Shown: positions 36,974 through 45,343 of the stretch, one piece after another
Layout: every line of letters begins with the position of its first letter
Numbering within the stretch: position 1 is the first letter of the stretch
Assembly (NCBI GenBank): GCA_947496235.1
Contig: CANMCE010000012.1
Span: 37,518-101,517 of the forward strand
Length of the DNA stretch: 64,000 nt
DNA from: an uncultured Glaciecola sp.
GTDB lineage: Bacteria > Pseudomonadota > Gammaproteobacteria > Enterobacterales > Alteromonadaceae
Direction of reading: 5' to 3'
Program-made: the position numbers and the translations under genes
The notes under the pieces: model-generated
Seen by the model: only the letters and a program-made list of their open reading frames with translations
The model's database searches: none
What the model was told of the DNA's origin: nothing

Positions 36974-37434
36974 ATATTTCCCCTTTTAATTATTTGTCAT
37001 ATTGAAGAGTATTGCTTTATTGGCAAATGTTTATATGCCATTTCTAAGATAAATTACCATACACCATAATGATGGAATTTCTATTTTGTTCAACTATCAA
37101 GTTAAATTCTTTGATTTGTTATCGAAAAAGCGACAAAAGTAGTGAAACCCGGTAAAAAGTCAAAACCCAATAATAGGGCAACTTGGTCGTTATTTTATCG
37201 CATCTTGTTCGATTCTGGTGCATTTGTTTAGTGAATGGAAATAATCAAGAAGCTTTATTTTTCATTTTTTTGAGAAAAAAGTGATCTTTTTTACACTTTT
37301 TATTTTCTCTTTTTTCGTTGTCCAAAATTTAGACGTGCAGATTAACCGCATGAAAAATATAGTAAAAATTTAGACCAGTCATTTAATCGTATTTTTCTAT
37401 TAACATAATTGTAACATATCAAATTTTAAAATTA
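36974..37434. other. AT-rich divergent regulatory region
   Basis: Gap between the RraA-like gene and the TonB receptor gene, without a credible reading frame. It contains an imperfect AT-rich inverted repeat at about 37271-37315 (GAAAAAAGTG facing CACTTTTTATTTTC) and a lone GACCA half site at 37373. No further signal was seen before the operator at 37435. Confidence 0.5.
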
Positions 37435-37446
37435 GACCATGTGGTC
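37435..37446. promoter_or_regulatory. RutR-like operator upstream of the TonB receptor
   Basis: GACCATGTGGTC with both half sites perfect, 105-116 bases before the likely receptor ATG. It places outer-membrane uptake under the same apparent regulator as the catabolic genes. Confidence 0.8.
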
Positions 37447-37550
37447 AAGTTTTGGCACGCAAGATGCTCTTCTCAACGGGATATAAAGGCTTAGCTATAA
37501 AAATAATATGCAAGCTTTTCGTTTTATTGTCTTCAACTGGGAAACACACT

Positions 37551-40124
37551 ATGCACTCTACACATAAATTAAGTCGCTTAAGTATTGCTGTAGCGATGGC
37601 TACCTCTTTATGCTCAGTAACAGCACTCGCACAAGAGGAAGAAACAACGCCAGCAGATGTCGAACGAATCGGTGTCACTGGCGAACGGGTTGATACCTAT
37701 GGGATTATGCCATCAGAAGATAGCGGAAGCGCTTTTGGTCTGGATAAAAGTTTACATGAAACGCCACGTTCACTAACTGAAGTCAGTGAAGATCTTGTGG
37801 ACAAATTTGCCCTAAGAAGCGTAGATGACTTGGTACGCTTGACCCCAGGAGCTTTCACCAGTTCTTTCTTTGGTATTAAAGGGGCGATGGATATTCGGGG
37901 CGAACCTGCTGATAACTACTTCCGTGGTTTTCGTCGTATTGCTAACCCAGGTGCATTTAACACTATTATCCGTGGCGCAGAAAAGCTTGAAATTATGCGT
38001 GGTCCCGTTTCGCCCTTGTATGGTAGTGGAAGTGTAGGTGGACAACTTAATTACATCCCTAAATCCGCTAAAGTGGATGGTAGTAAATATATTGAAGAAA
38101 TTACTGGCGATGTGAATGCGACCTTTGGTTCTTATGATCAAAAGATTATTTCAGGCAGTATTGGTTTACCATTCCAAATTGGTGACAACTATGGCGGCGT
38201 AAACGTTTTTGCTGAAGTAGAAGATTCAGGTTCTTTCTTTGATGGCTATGAGCCTAGCAGTGAGTTATTGCAAATCGCTGTAGACATAGACCTAAGTGAT
38301 TACACCACGGTTGAATTTGGTGGTCAGTTTCAAACTACCGACAGCATTCAGGTGCCCGGTTGGAACCGCGTTACTCAGGACTTAATTGACAACGGCGTTT
38401 ACATTACAGGTTCGCCACGCGTGCTGAATAGCGATAATCCGTTAGGTGCTGATGTGCTGCTTCCTCAAGAATCAGCTTTTGTTGCACCTTTTGCCCCCGG
38501 CTTTTTAAATAACGCTTTTTCTAACACTGGGAGTTTCTGTGGACCGGCAGCCGCTGGAACAGGTAATGCCGTGTACAATGGATTTGAGTTATCTTGTCCA
38601 GGCGGATTCGGCGATTTCCTAAGTGGAGCATCTGATTTTAATCCTTTTGCGTTATCTAATGTTGGCACCGCAATGATTGATCATCAAACTACCTTTATTG
38701 ATGATATCGATTATGCAGATACCACTGCTATTACACTTTATTTAGATATTACCCATGAATTACAAAACGGTATGGTCTGGAAGAATGAAGCTTTTTATGA
38801 CTATATGGACCACACTAAATATCAAAGTTGGGGCTTTACTGCGTTTTACCCGGATGCATATTTATACGAATTGCGCACAAGCTTGAAGTTCGAAACAGAA
38901 TTTTCAGAAGCGGTTGCGAAAACAATTGTAGGTGCAAACTACCGATACGAAAGCTTATATAATAACGCAGCATGGTTCGACGAAACCTTTGATTTCCGTG
39001 ATATTACGGTGGGACCAACGCCAAACGATAGAATTTCGCCTGCGACATTCGACCCATATCAATACGCCACTATATTGTATGATGATGCGGGCAATCCAAC
39101 TGGAATCGACGGTACGTTGCTTCGAAACTTTAACGAACGCCATGATTCAATTACCAAAAATACGGGTGTATTTTTCCTAACAGATATTAATTTCGACCAA
39201 TTAAACATTCTCCTAGGTGCTCGCTATGACTACTTTGATGTTGAATCGGAAGATACTTGGGTAACTTATTTTGGCCAAGCTCAAGGTGACGGGATCCATT
39301 CTGGTAGTGACGATGCATTTAGTTACAACATCAGTGTATCTTACAACGTTGACGGCGTAGTACCTTACGTAACTCACTCAGTATCAAATTCACTCAGTAC
39401 CAACCAACTTGGTGGCATTGTACCTAGCACTATTGACAACAGTGAATACTTACAAGAATCCACATTGAACGAAATTGGTATTAAAGCGAATGTGTTAGAT
39501 GGCAGATTGTATGCCGCACTATCTTATTATGACCAAGAAAAGACGTATCGTGATAGTCAAACTAACGCTTTGGTTGCTGTATTTGGTGACGGGTTAGAGT
39601 TTGAATTACGTGCCTTAGTGACCGATAACTTATCTATCTTAGCAACTGCAACCAATACTGATACAACAGAAGTCAGTGATGGTGCATTAGCAGTTATCAA
39701 CGGCGCTGATTTCGCACGTCAAAACGGTCTTGATCCTTCGCAAGTATTTGGTGGCCGAATTGCAGGGGATCGCGCAACCTTTGTTGGTTCTAATGTTGAA
39801 TTAGAGCGCGGTGGCTTGCCAGATAACATCGCCAGTGTGTATGCAAATTGGGCGCAAGAATTAGGTGAGGGTAACTTTAACGCCAGTTTAGGTGTCACTT
39901 ATGTTGACTCTACATACACCGATATTATGCAAACCATTTTGTTACCGAGTTACACTATCTGGAATGGTTCTGTGGGTTATTCAACTGGCCCCGTATCAGT
40001 GCTAGCTAAAGTTAATAATCTATTGGATGAAGAATATTATACATCTGCAGACTTATTTGATTCAGCGGTTGTAAAACCGTCTGAAGGGCGAACATTCTCT
40101 GTGACCTTGTCTTATAAGTTCTAA
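37551..40124 (+). CDS. TonB-dependent outer-membrane receptor of the purine island
   Basis: 857 residues from the ATG at 37551; the frame is open further upstream from a TTG at 37452, but the signal peptide MHSTHKLSRLSIAVAMATS begins at 37551 and is cleaved near ALAQE. A plug domain follows (about 65-190: TPRSLTEVSEDLVDKF, RGPVSPLYGSGSVGGQLNY), then a beta-barrel ending in the outer-membrane signature FSVTLSYKF. It resembles siderophore-type TonB receptors. The RutR-like operator and absence of iron genes suggest uptake of purines or related bases across the outer membrane. A hairpin terminator follows. The ligand is inferred from context only. Confidence 0.87.
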   Translation: MHSTHKLSRLSIAVAMATSLCSVTALAQEEETTPADVERIGVTGERVDTYGIMPSEDSGSAFGLDKSLHETPRSLTEVSEDLVDKFALRSVDDLVRLTPGAFTSSFFGIKGAMDIRGEPADNYFRGFRRIANPGAFNTIIRGAEKLEIMRGPVSPLYGSGSVGGQLNYIPKSAKVDGSKYIEEITGDVNATFGSYDQKIISGSIGLPFQIGDNYGGVNVFAEVEDSGSFFDGYEPSSELLQIAVDIDLSDYTTVEFGGQFQTTDSIQVPGWNRVTQDLIDNGVYITGSPRVLNSDNPLGADVLLPQESAFVAPFAPGFLNNAFSNTGSFCGPAAAGTGNAVYNGFELSCPGGFGDFLSGASDFNPFALSNVGTAMIDHQTTFIDDIDYADTTAITLYLDITHELQNGMVWKNEAFYDYMDHTKYQSWGFTAFYPDAYLYELRTSLKFETEFSEAVAKTIVGANYRYESLYNNAAWFDETFDFRDITVGPTPNDRISPATFDPYQYATILYDDAGNPTGIDGTLLRNFNERHDSITKNTGVFFLTDINFDQLNILLGARYDYFDVESEDTWVTYFGQAQGDGIHSGSDDAFSYNISVSYNVDGVVPYVTHSVSNSLSTNQLGGIVPSTIDNSEYLQESTLNEIGIKANVLDGRLYAALSYYDQEKTYRDSQTNALVAVFGDGLEFELRALVTDNLSILATATNTDTTEVSDGALAVINGADFARQNGLDPSQVFGGRIAGDRATFVGSNVELERGGLPDNIASVYANWAQELGEGNFNASLGVTYVDSTYTDIMQTILLPSYTIWNGSVGYSTGPVSVLAKVNNLLDEEYYTSADLFDSAVVKPSEGRTFSVTLSYKF

Positions 40125-40141
40125 TCGATTTACCCCAGTGC

Positions 40142-40180
40142 AAAAAGCTTCGGTGGGTTTGACCATCGAAGCTTTTTTAT
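40142..40180. terminator. Terminator after the TonB receptor gene
   Basis: AAAAAGCTTCGGTGG and CCATCGAAGCTTTTTT form a 15-bp stem with one G-T pair and a six-base loop, ending in a T-run. It starts 17 bases past the receptor stop and also ends shortly before the convergent YbaK-type gene. Confidence 0.85.
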
Positions 40181-40195
40181 TTTCTGGTGCAGGGC

Positions 40196-40663
40196 CTATT
40201 GGCAAATATCTGCTAAAACTCCTTTGGTTAAATCAACAAGATCTTTAACACTTAACTCAATCTCTAGTCCTCGTCGGCCTGCGCTGACGAATATGGTGGG
40301 GAAGTTTTCTGCAGTTGCATCGATCAAGGTACGAAGTCGTTTTTTCTGGCCAAGTGGACTAACGCCACCTAATACATAGCCTGTAGAGCGCTCTACAGCA
40401 AGCTTTTCTGCCATTTCGGCTTTTTTAACGCCTGCGGCTTTAGCTATTTTTTTCATACTTAGTTTAGACGAAACAGGTATCACGCCAACAGCAAGTTCTT
40501 TAGCGTCCAAGCTGACTACCAAGGTTTTAAACACTTGTTTTGTCGGGATATTCAGTTTTTCTGCTGCTTCTAAGCCAAAAGATTCGGAAGTTGCATCATG
40601 GGAGTATTCATGAATTTCAAAGGGTATCTTAGCTTTTTTTGCAGCATTTATGCCTGGCGTCAT
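40196..40663 (-). CDS. ybaK: Cys-tRNA(Pro) deacylase, YbaK family
   Basis: 155 residues. YbaK removes cysteine mischarged on tRNA-Pro. Family marks are the N-terminal GINAAKKAKIPFEIHEY, the catalytic-type Lys in KQVFKTLVV, and GYVLGGVSPLGQKKRL near residue 100. Length fits. It is a cytosolic housekeeping gene on its own that happens to lie between the purine genes; no operator is near it. Confidence 0.92.
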   Translation of the reverse strand: MTPGINAAKKAKIPFEIHEYSHDATSESFGLEAAEKLNIPTKQVFKTLVVSLDAKELAVGVIPVSSKLSMKKIAKAAGVKKAEMAEKLAVERSTGYVLGGVSPLGQKKRLRTLIDATAENFPTIFVSAGRRGLEIELSVKDLVDLTKGVLADICQ

Positions 40664-40756
40664 TGGGTTTTCAATTTATAGGTCCCAAATAATATAAAGG
40701 GAATAAAAATAGTCTGGACTAGAGTTTACAAGAAAGGCATTAAAGGTAAAACCTGA

Positions 40757-42124
40757 TTAATTGATAGAAGCTTGTAGCATTTTAGCCGCTTGTCGATGTA
40801 GCGCTAGCGTCTCATCTTGTAAGGCTAAATAGTGAAGGGGATCTTCAATTAACCAATTGCCTGCCACCATAAGTTTTCCCACTTGATGCGCCCCTGAGGT
40901 CACTAAACCTGCAATTGGATCGCCAATCCCACTAAAACGCATTTCGTCTAAGCTGAAAAAGGCTAAATCGGCTTGTTTTCCAACTGCAATCTGACCAATG
41001 TCGTTTCGTTGATATAAGTTTGCTCCTCCTAGGGTTGCCCAACCGAGAACTCGTTCTGCGGTAATATCAGTTGCAGAATAGCGCAACCGTTGTTGTAACA
41101 AAGACTGCCTTACTTCTTGAATCATATTCGAGCAATCATTTGATGCTGAACCATCAACCGCCAGTGCGATTGTGCAGCCAGCTTGTGCTAATTCCATAGT
41201 GCGACAAATACCTGAAGAAAGTAACATGTTTGAGCTAGGGCAGTGTGCAATACCAATTTTATTAGTCCCTAGGCGCGAAACTTCTTCATCATTAAAATGT
41301 ATACCATGGGCGAGCCAAGTACCTGGTCTTAACCAGCCGCAATCCTCCAAATAATCCAGTGGTCGCATACCGTACTCTCTAAGACAAAAACTGTTTTCGT
41401 CTTCGGTTTCCGCTAGGTGTGTATGAATTAGCACTTGTTCTTGCGTGGCCAAAACTGCGGTTTCTTTCATTAAATCGGTAGACACTGAAAAAGGAGAACA
41501 GGGGGCTAGCGCAATTTGAATTTGAGCGCCTTCGCTGCGCTCATGATAAGTATCAATTAGCCTTTTGCTGTCATCAAGAATTGTTTGTGGAGACTGGACG
41601 ATATGATCGGGCGGCAGTCCACCTTGGCTTTTTCCTAGACTCATTGAGCCTCTTGTTAAAACAGCTCTACAACCGAGAGACTTAATTTCCTCCACTTGAA
41701 TATCAATGGCATTGGCTAATTTTTCAGGGAATACGTAATGGTGATCGCCCACCGTTGTAGTACCCGATAACATTAGCTCCATCGCGGCAATTCTGGTTGC
41801 TACCTTGAGCATTTTGTCGTCTAGATTCGCCCAAATTTTGTAGAGAAACTGTAACCATGGGAAAAGAGGCTTATTCAATGCACCTGGCACAGCTCTGGTA
41901 AGGGTTTGGTAAAAATGATGGTGAGTATTGATTAGCCCAGGAATTATTACCCACTGACTGCAATCCACATATGAATCATAGGCTTGTTTTGGCAGTGATC
42001 CAGCTGGCACTAATTCAATTATTTCACTGCCCTGGACTAAAACGCCGCCATTAGCATCTTGTGAATTGGCAGTAAAAATTGCTCTAGGATTCTTTAACCA
42101 GATTATCGGTGCTTGTTTCTTCAT
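40757..42124 (-). CDS. 8-Oxoguanine deaminase / ATZ-TRZ family amidohydrolase
   Basis: 455 residues of the amidohydrolase superfamily. Metal ligands are visible in GLINTHHHFYQTLTRAVPG (HxH near residue 68), LIHTHLAETEDE, WLAHGIHF and VDGSASNDCSN. The THHHxYQxLTRAVP block is typical of the 8-oxoguanine deaminases, related to TrzN/AtzB. Deamination of 8-oxoguanine gives urate directly, the substrate of PuuD. The start overlaps the upstream permease gene by 41 bases, so the two form one operon with the RutR-like site at 43521. A hydroxyatrazine-type aminohydrolase is the alternative, less likely in this setting. Confidence 0.82.
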   Translation of the reverse strand: MKKQAPIIWLKNPRAIFTANSQDANGGVLVQGSEIIELVPAGSLPKQAYDSYVDCSQWVIIPGLINTHHHFYQTLTRAVPGALNKPLFPWLQFLYKIWANLDDKMLKVATRIAAMELMLSGTTTVGDHHYVFPEKLANAIDIQVEEIKSLGCRAVLTRGSMSLGKSQGGLPPDHIVQSPQTILDDSKRLIDTYHERSEGAQIQIALAPCSPFSVSTDLMKETAVLATQEQVLIHTHLAETEDENSFCLREYGMRPLDYLEDCGWLRPGTWLAHGIHFNDEEVSRLGTNKIGIAHCPSSNMLLSSGICRTMELAQAGCTIALAVDGSASNDCSNMIQEVRQSLLQQRLRYSATDITAERVLGWATLGGANLYQRNDIGQIAVGKQADLAFFSLDEMRFSGIGDPIAGLVTSGAHQVGKLMVAGNWLIEDPLHYLALQDETLALHRQAAKMLQASIN

Positions 42125-43472
42125 TTAAAACGGGTTCTTCTTGGGTTTTTGATTCAGGAATCAATAAGGCCATGATAATGGCACACAAGCCTGCAGTAGA
42201 CACTGGTGATGAAAAAATGTTCTTTAACCAAATGGGTAAGTGTTCAATGGCATTGGGTACCATCATAACGCCCAATCCTGTGCCCATCGAAGTGGCAATG
42301 ATCAGACTTGCTCTTCTGTCGATTTTCTCCGCAGTAATAATACGCAGACCACCAACCGCTATAGTGCCAAACATAACTAAGGTGGCTCCTCCTAAAACAG
42401 GCTTAGGAATCGCCTGAAATACACCGCCTATAATAGGGAAGAGCCCTAAAATCACTAAAATACCGGCCACGTAGAATCCTACGTGTCTGCTTGCTACACC
42501 GGTAAGTTGTACAACCGCATTGTTTTGACTGAAAGTACTGTTTGGAAATGTGTTCATAATTGCCGCTAATAACGAGTTACAGCCATCAGCTAATATTCCA
42601 CCTTTTATGCGTTTGTAATACTCAGCACCCTTGATGGGTAATTTACAAAACAAACAGTTTGCAGTTAAGTCGCCTGAAGTTTCAATGGCAGTAAGCAAAT
42701 ACACAATAGCAATGGGTAAGAACAATTCTATATCAAAGGTAAGACCGTATTTGAAAGGCTCGGGGACCGCAAATATTGGTAGCGTATTTAAGTGACTTAA
42801 ATCTATCCAGCCCAACACAGCTGCAATTATGCTCCCTATTGCCATGGCGATTAAGATTGAAGATAAACGTAACCATGGGTTTTTGGATAAATTAAACAGT
42901 AGAATGATTAGTAACACTATCGCACCCAAACCTAAATTGGTAGTTGAGCCAAAATTAGCGTTGCCAAAGCCGCCAGCTATGTCTGTCATACCTACTTTTA
43001 TTAGGGAGATACCTATGGTCATTATGACGATACCAGTAGTTAAAGGCGTAATGAAACGTTTAAGTTTTTCTACGAACTGGCTCAATATTATTTCGATAAA
43101 GGCACCGAAAAAGGAGATGCCTAGCATGGTCGATAGTATTTCTTCATTGCTGCCGCCGCGCTCTTTGATGGTAACGCCGGCTACTAATAAAGCGCCGATA
43201 AAAGCAAAACTAGTGCCTTGCACTGAAATCATGCCGCTTCCAACAGGTCCAATGCGTTTTGCTTGCACAAAAGTGGCTACACCGCTGACAAATAAAGACA
43301 TGCTGATCAGATAGGGTATTTCGCTGCCCAATCCAAGCGCCGCACCTACAATTAAGGTTGGCGTTATAATACCGACAAAACAGGCTAATACGTGTTGAAA
43401 CGCGGCAGCTGTGCTTTGTGCTGGGTTAGGCACGTCGTCAACGCCAAAGAGAATTTCTGAGTTATGTTTCAT
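42084..43472 (-). CDS. NCS2 xanthine/urate permease, UraA-XanP type
   Basis: 462 residues with about 12-14 membrane segments. The opening ILFGVDDVPNPAQSTAAAFQH and VGSGMISVQGTSFAF in helix 3, and the ETSGDLTANCLF motif near residue 265 with the conserved Glu, place it in the UraA/XanP/UacT branch. These import xanthine, urate or uracil with protons. It precedes 8-oxoguanine deaminase in an operon with a RutR-like operator 49-60 bases upstream. Because of this context, xanthine, urate or 8-oxoguanine is favoured over uracil. Confidence 0.9.
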   Translation of the reverse strand: MKHNSEILFGVDDVPNPAQSTAAAFQHVLACFVGIITPTLIVGAALGLGSEIPYLISMSLFVSGVATFVQAKRIGPVGSGMISVQGTSFAFIGALLVAGVTIKERGGSNEEILSTMLGISFFGAFIEIILSQFVEKLKRFITPLTTGIVIMTIGISLIKVGMTDIAGGFGNANFGSTTNLGLGAIVLLIILLFNLSKNPWLRLSSILIAMAIGSIIAAVLGWIDLSHLNTLPIFAVPEPFKYGLTFDIELFLPIAIVYLLTAIETSGDLTANCLFCKLPIKGAEYYKRIKGGILADGCNSLLAAIMNTFPNSTFSQNNAVVQLTGVASRHVGFYVAGILVILGLFPIIGGVFQAIPKPVLGGATLVMFGTIAVGGLRIITAEKIDRRASLIIATSMGTGLGVMMVPNAIEHLPIWLKNIFSSPVSTAGLCAIIMALLIPESKTQEEPVLNEETSTDNLVKES

Positions 43473-43520
43473 CTAACTGCATTTTATAGTTGTGTGTAGC
43501 AGGTGTGCTTGCAATTTCTT

Positions 43521-43532
43521 GACCAAGTAGTC
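43521..43532. promoter_or_regulatory. RutR-like operator upstream of the NCS2 permease
   Basis: GACCAAGTAGTC, with one mismatch in the second half site (TAGTC for TGGTC), embedded in TTGACCAAGTAGTCAA, which otherwise matches the whole 16-base RutR box. It lies 49 bases before the permease start. Confidence 0.7.
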
Positions 43533-43810
43533 AACAACTAATTAATTGCTTAACACTTTGTAAAATAAATAAAAAATCAATAAAAAATAAGGGGGTAAAT
43601 TTCGCAGAGGATAGTTATTGCACCGTTGAGGTGCGAGCGTATCAAGATGAATCAATTAACAAGTTTTTCTATACTTAATTTTCATCCGTCTAGGTTATTG
43701 TTTAATACTTAAGATTTTTTGATACAAAATCAATTAACCACTCGGTTGTTATGCTAATTTATAGCCAATCAAAGATTCTAAAGCTTGTTAGGCTTGAAGA
43801 GGTGAAATTA
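43533..43810. other. Divergent gap before the LOG gene, nothing recognised
   Basis: AT-rich, with no credible gene. GAGG of the LOG gene lies at the end. No second operator, hairpin or conserved RNA was seen. Confidence 0.4.
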
Positions 43811-44350
43811 ATGAATGCTGTTGCTGTTTTTCTTGGCGCTAAAAACGCAGAAAATGCACGATATAGGCAGGCTGTAATGGCTCTTGTAGATGCATTTTCA
43901 GCATATAAATTAGCGCTGATTTACGGTGGGTCCAATACGGGATTAATGAAAGTATTAGCAGATAATGCAATTGCACAAGGTGTTAATGTAACGGGGGTTT
44001 ATGTTGATGTTCTGGCAAAACATGAATCTCCTCATGAAAAACTGCATCAACTTTACGTGGTCGATTCTATGCATCAAAGAAAGTCTAAAATGGCGCAATT
44101 AGCTGATGGCTTCATTGCCTTTCCCGGCGGAATTGGCACCTTAGAAGAGTTTTTTGAAGTTTATACATGGGCTAGATTGGGGCTGCACCATAAGCCTGTG
44201 GGTATTCTTAATGTTGATGGATATTTCGATGCTCTGTTAGCATTTTTAGATCATAGTGTTGAAGAGGGTTTTTTAGACACACCAAGCCGAGAAATCTTGA
44301 TAGTAGAAAGTGATCCCAAACTTCTGTTGCAACGAATGATTAACACTTAG
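43811..44350 (+). CDS. LOG family protein (nucleoside 5'-monophosphate phosphoribohydrolase)
   Basis: 179 residues from the ATG at 43811, chosen because GAGG precedes it; a longer frame starts at 43751. The LOG signature PGGIGTLEEFFEVYTW is at about residues 98-113, with the catalytic-type Arg of MHQRKSKMA before it. LOG enzymes cut the base from nucleoside monophosphates, releasing adenine or cytokinin-like bases plus ribose-5-phosphate. It is adjacent to the purine island but has no RutR-like operator directly ahead, so membership is uncertain. A general nucleotide-stress (PpnN-like) role is the alternative. Confidence 0.85.
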   Translation: MNAVAVFLGAKNAENARYRQAVMALVDAFSAYKLALIYGGSNTGLMKVLADNAIAQGVNVTGVYVDVLAKHESPHEKLHQLYVVDSMHQRKSKMAQLADGFIAFPGGIGTLEEFFEVYTWARLGLHHKPVGILNVDGYFDALLAFLDHSVEEGFLDTPSREILIVESDPKLLLQRMINT

Positions 44351-44459
44351 GATTATTCCTTAAACACCTGACCTAAAATACCTGTTAAGTTGTACATTAG
44401 TGATACGAACGAACAACATATAAAATTTGGTTAAGATTTACTAAAAATAAGGAAACATT

Positions 44460-45278
44460 ATGCGTAAATCAGTTCTTTTATTACTAGCAAGCTTGCTAGT
44501 TGCTCCAACTTACTCAGCATTTGCTGATCCAATTTCAGATGCGGTAGCTGATGAAAGCCGGTCAAGTGATGCGCGTTTGCGAGATGAATATCGACATCCA
44601 CAACAAACCCTTAGATTTTTCGACGTTCAACCAGAAATGACGGTAGTTGAAATTAGTCCTGGCGGCGGCTGGTATAGCAATATTCTAGCGCCTTTACTTG
44701 AAGATAAAGGGAAATTAGTGGCGGCACATTTCTATTTGTATGATGGTGCACCTGGCTACTACAAACGTCTATTGGATGCTTTCAAAACTAAGATGACAGA
44801 CGATGGTATTTACAGCAAAGTGGAATTAACCGCGTTTCATCCTACAAAGGCATTAGACATTGCTGAGCCTAGTTCTGCTGATCGCGTGTTAACCTTCCGT
44901 AACGTTCACAACTGGTATATGGGGGATGGTGATAAAGGCGTTTTAAATGCCATGCAGGCATTCTATAAAGCTCTTAAGCCAGGCGGAATTCTAGGTGTTG
45001 TTGAACACCGTTTACCTGAATCTGCGACTGAAGAGCAGATGAATGCAGGCGGAGCAGGGTACATGAAGCAGTCGTATGTGATAGAAATGGCTGAAAAGGC
45101 CGGTTTTGAACTCGTTGCAACCAGTGAAATCAATGCCAATCCGATGGACACAGCAGATCACCCTAAAGGCGTGTGGACTTTACCACCAAGCATGGCAATG
45201 GGCGATGAAAAACGTAATCATTATTTAAGCATTGGCGAAAGTGATCGAATGACACTTAAGTTCGTTAAGCCTGAATAA
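44460..45278 (+). CDS. Exported class I methyltransferase-like protein
   Basis: 272 residues. A signal peptide (KSVLLLLASLLVAPTYSAFA) is followed by a SAM-methyltransferase-like fold: VVEISPGGGWYSNILAPLL as the motif I region and LKPGGILGVVEHR as the later strand. The periplasmic leader is odd for a SAM-dependent enzyme but is usual for this group (COG4798-like). AAGGA precedes the ATG. Acceptor and pathway are unknown; an imperfect terminator follows. It may be a non-catalytic or specialised periplasmic protein. Confidence 0.8.
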   Translation: MRKSVLLLLASLLVAPTYSAFADPISDAVADESRSSDARLRDEYRHPQQTLRFFDVQPEMTVVEISPGGGWYSNILAPLLEDKGKLVAAHFYLYDGAPGYYKRLLDAFKTKMTDDGIYSKVELTAFHPTKALDIAEPSSADRVLTFRNVHNWYMGDGDKGVLNAMQAFYKALKPGGILGVVEHRLPESATEEQMNAGGAGYMKQSYVIEMAEKAGFELVATSEINANPMDTADHPKGVWTLPPSMAMGDEKRNHYLSIGESDRMTLKFVKPE

Positions 45279-45295
45279 AGCAAATCTATAACAGC

Positions 45296-45330
45296 AATCC
45301 CATGGTGTTGTCTAAAACATCATGGGATTA
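45296..45330. terminator. Bidirectional terminator after the methyltransferase-like gene
   Basis: AATCCCATG-G-TGTT and AACA-T-CATGGGATT pair over 13 positions with a single internal mismatch and a short loop. It separates the convergent methyltransferase-like and pectinesterase genes. Confidence 0.78.
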
Positions 45331-45343
45331 CTTCTTTCACTTT

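Noticed and set aside
37271..37315. AT-rich inverted repeat as terminator of an upstream gene
   Set aside because: No gene ends next to it and the pairing is imperfect; low-complexity A/T runs can give this by chance.
37373..37380. Extra GACCA half site upstream of the TonB receptor gene
   Set aside because: GACCAGTC has no matching second arm at the right spacing, so it is not counted as an operator.
37452..37550. Longer N-terminus for the TonB receptor from a TTG start
   Set aside because: It would precede a complete signal peptide starting at 37551 and run close to the operator.
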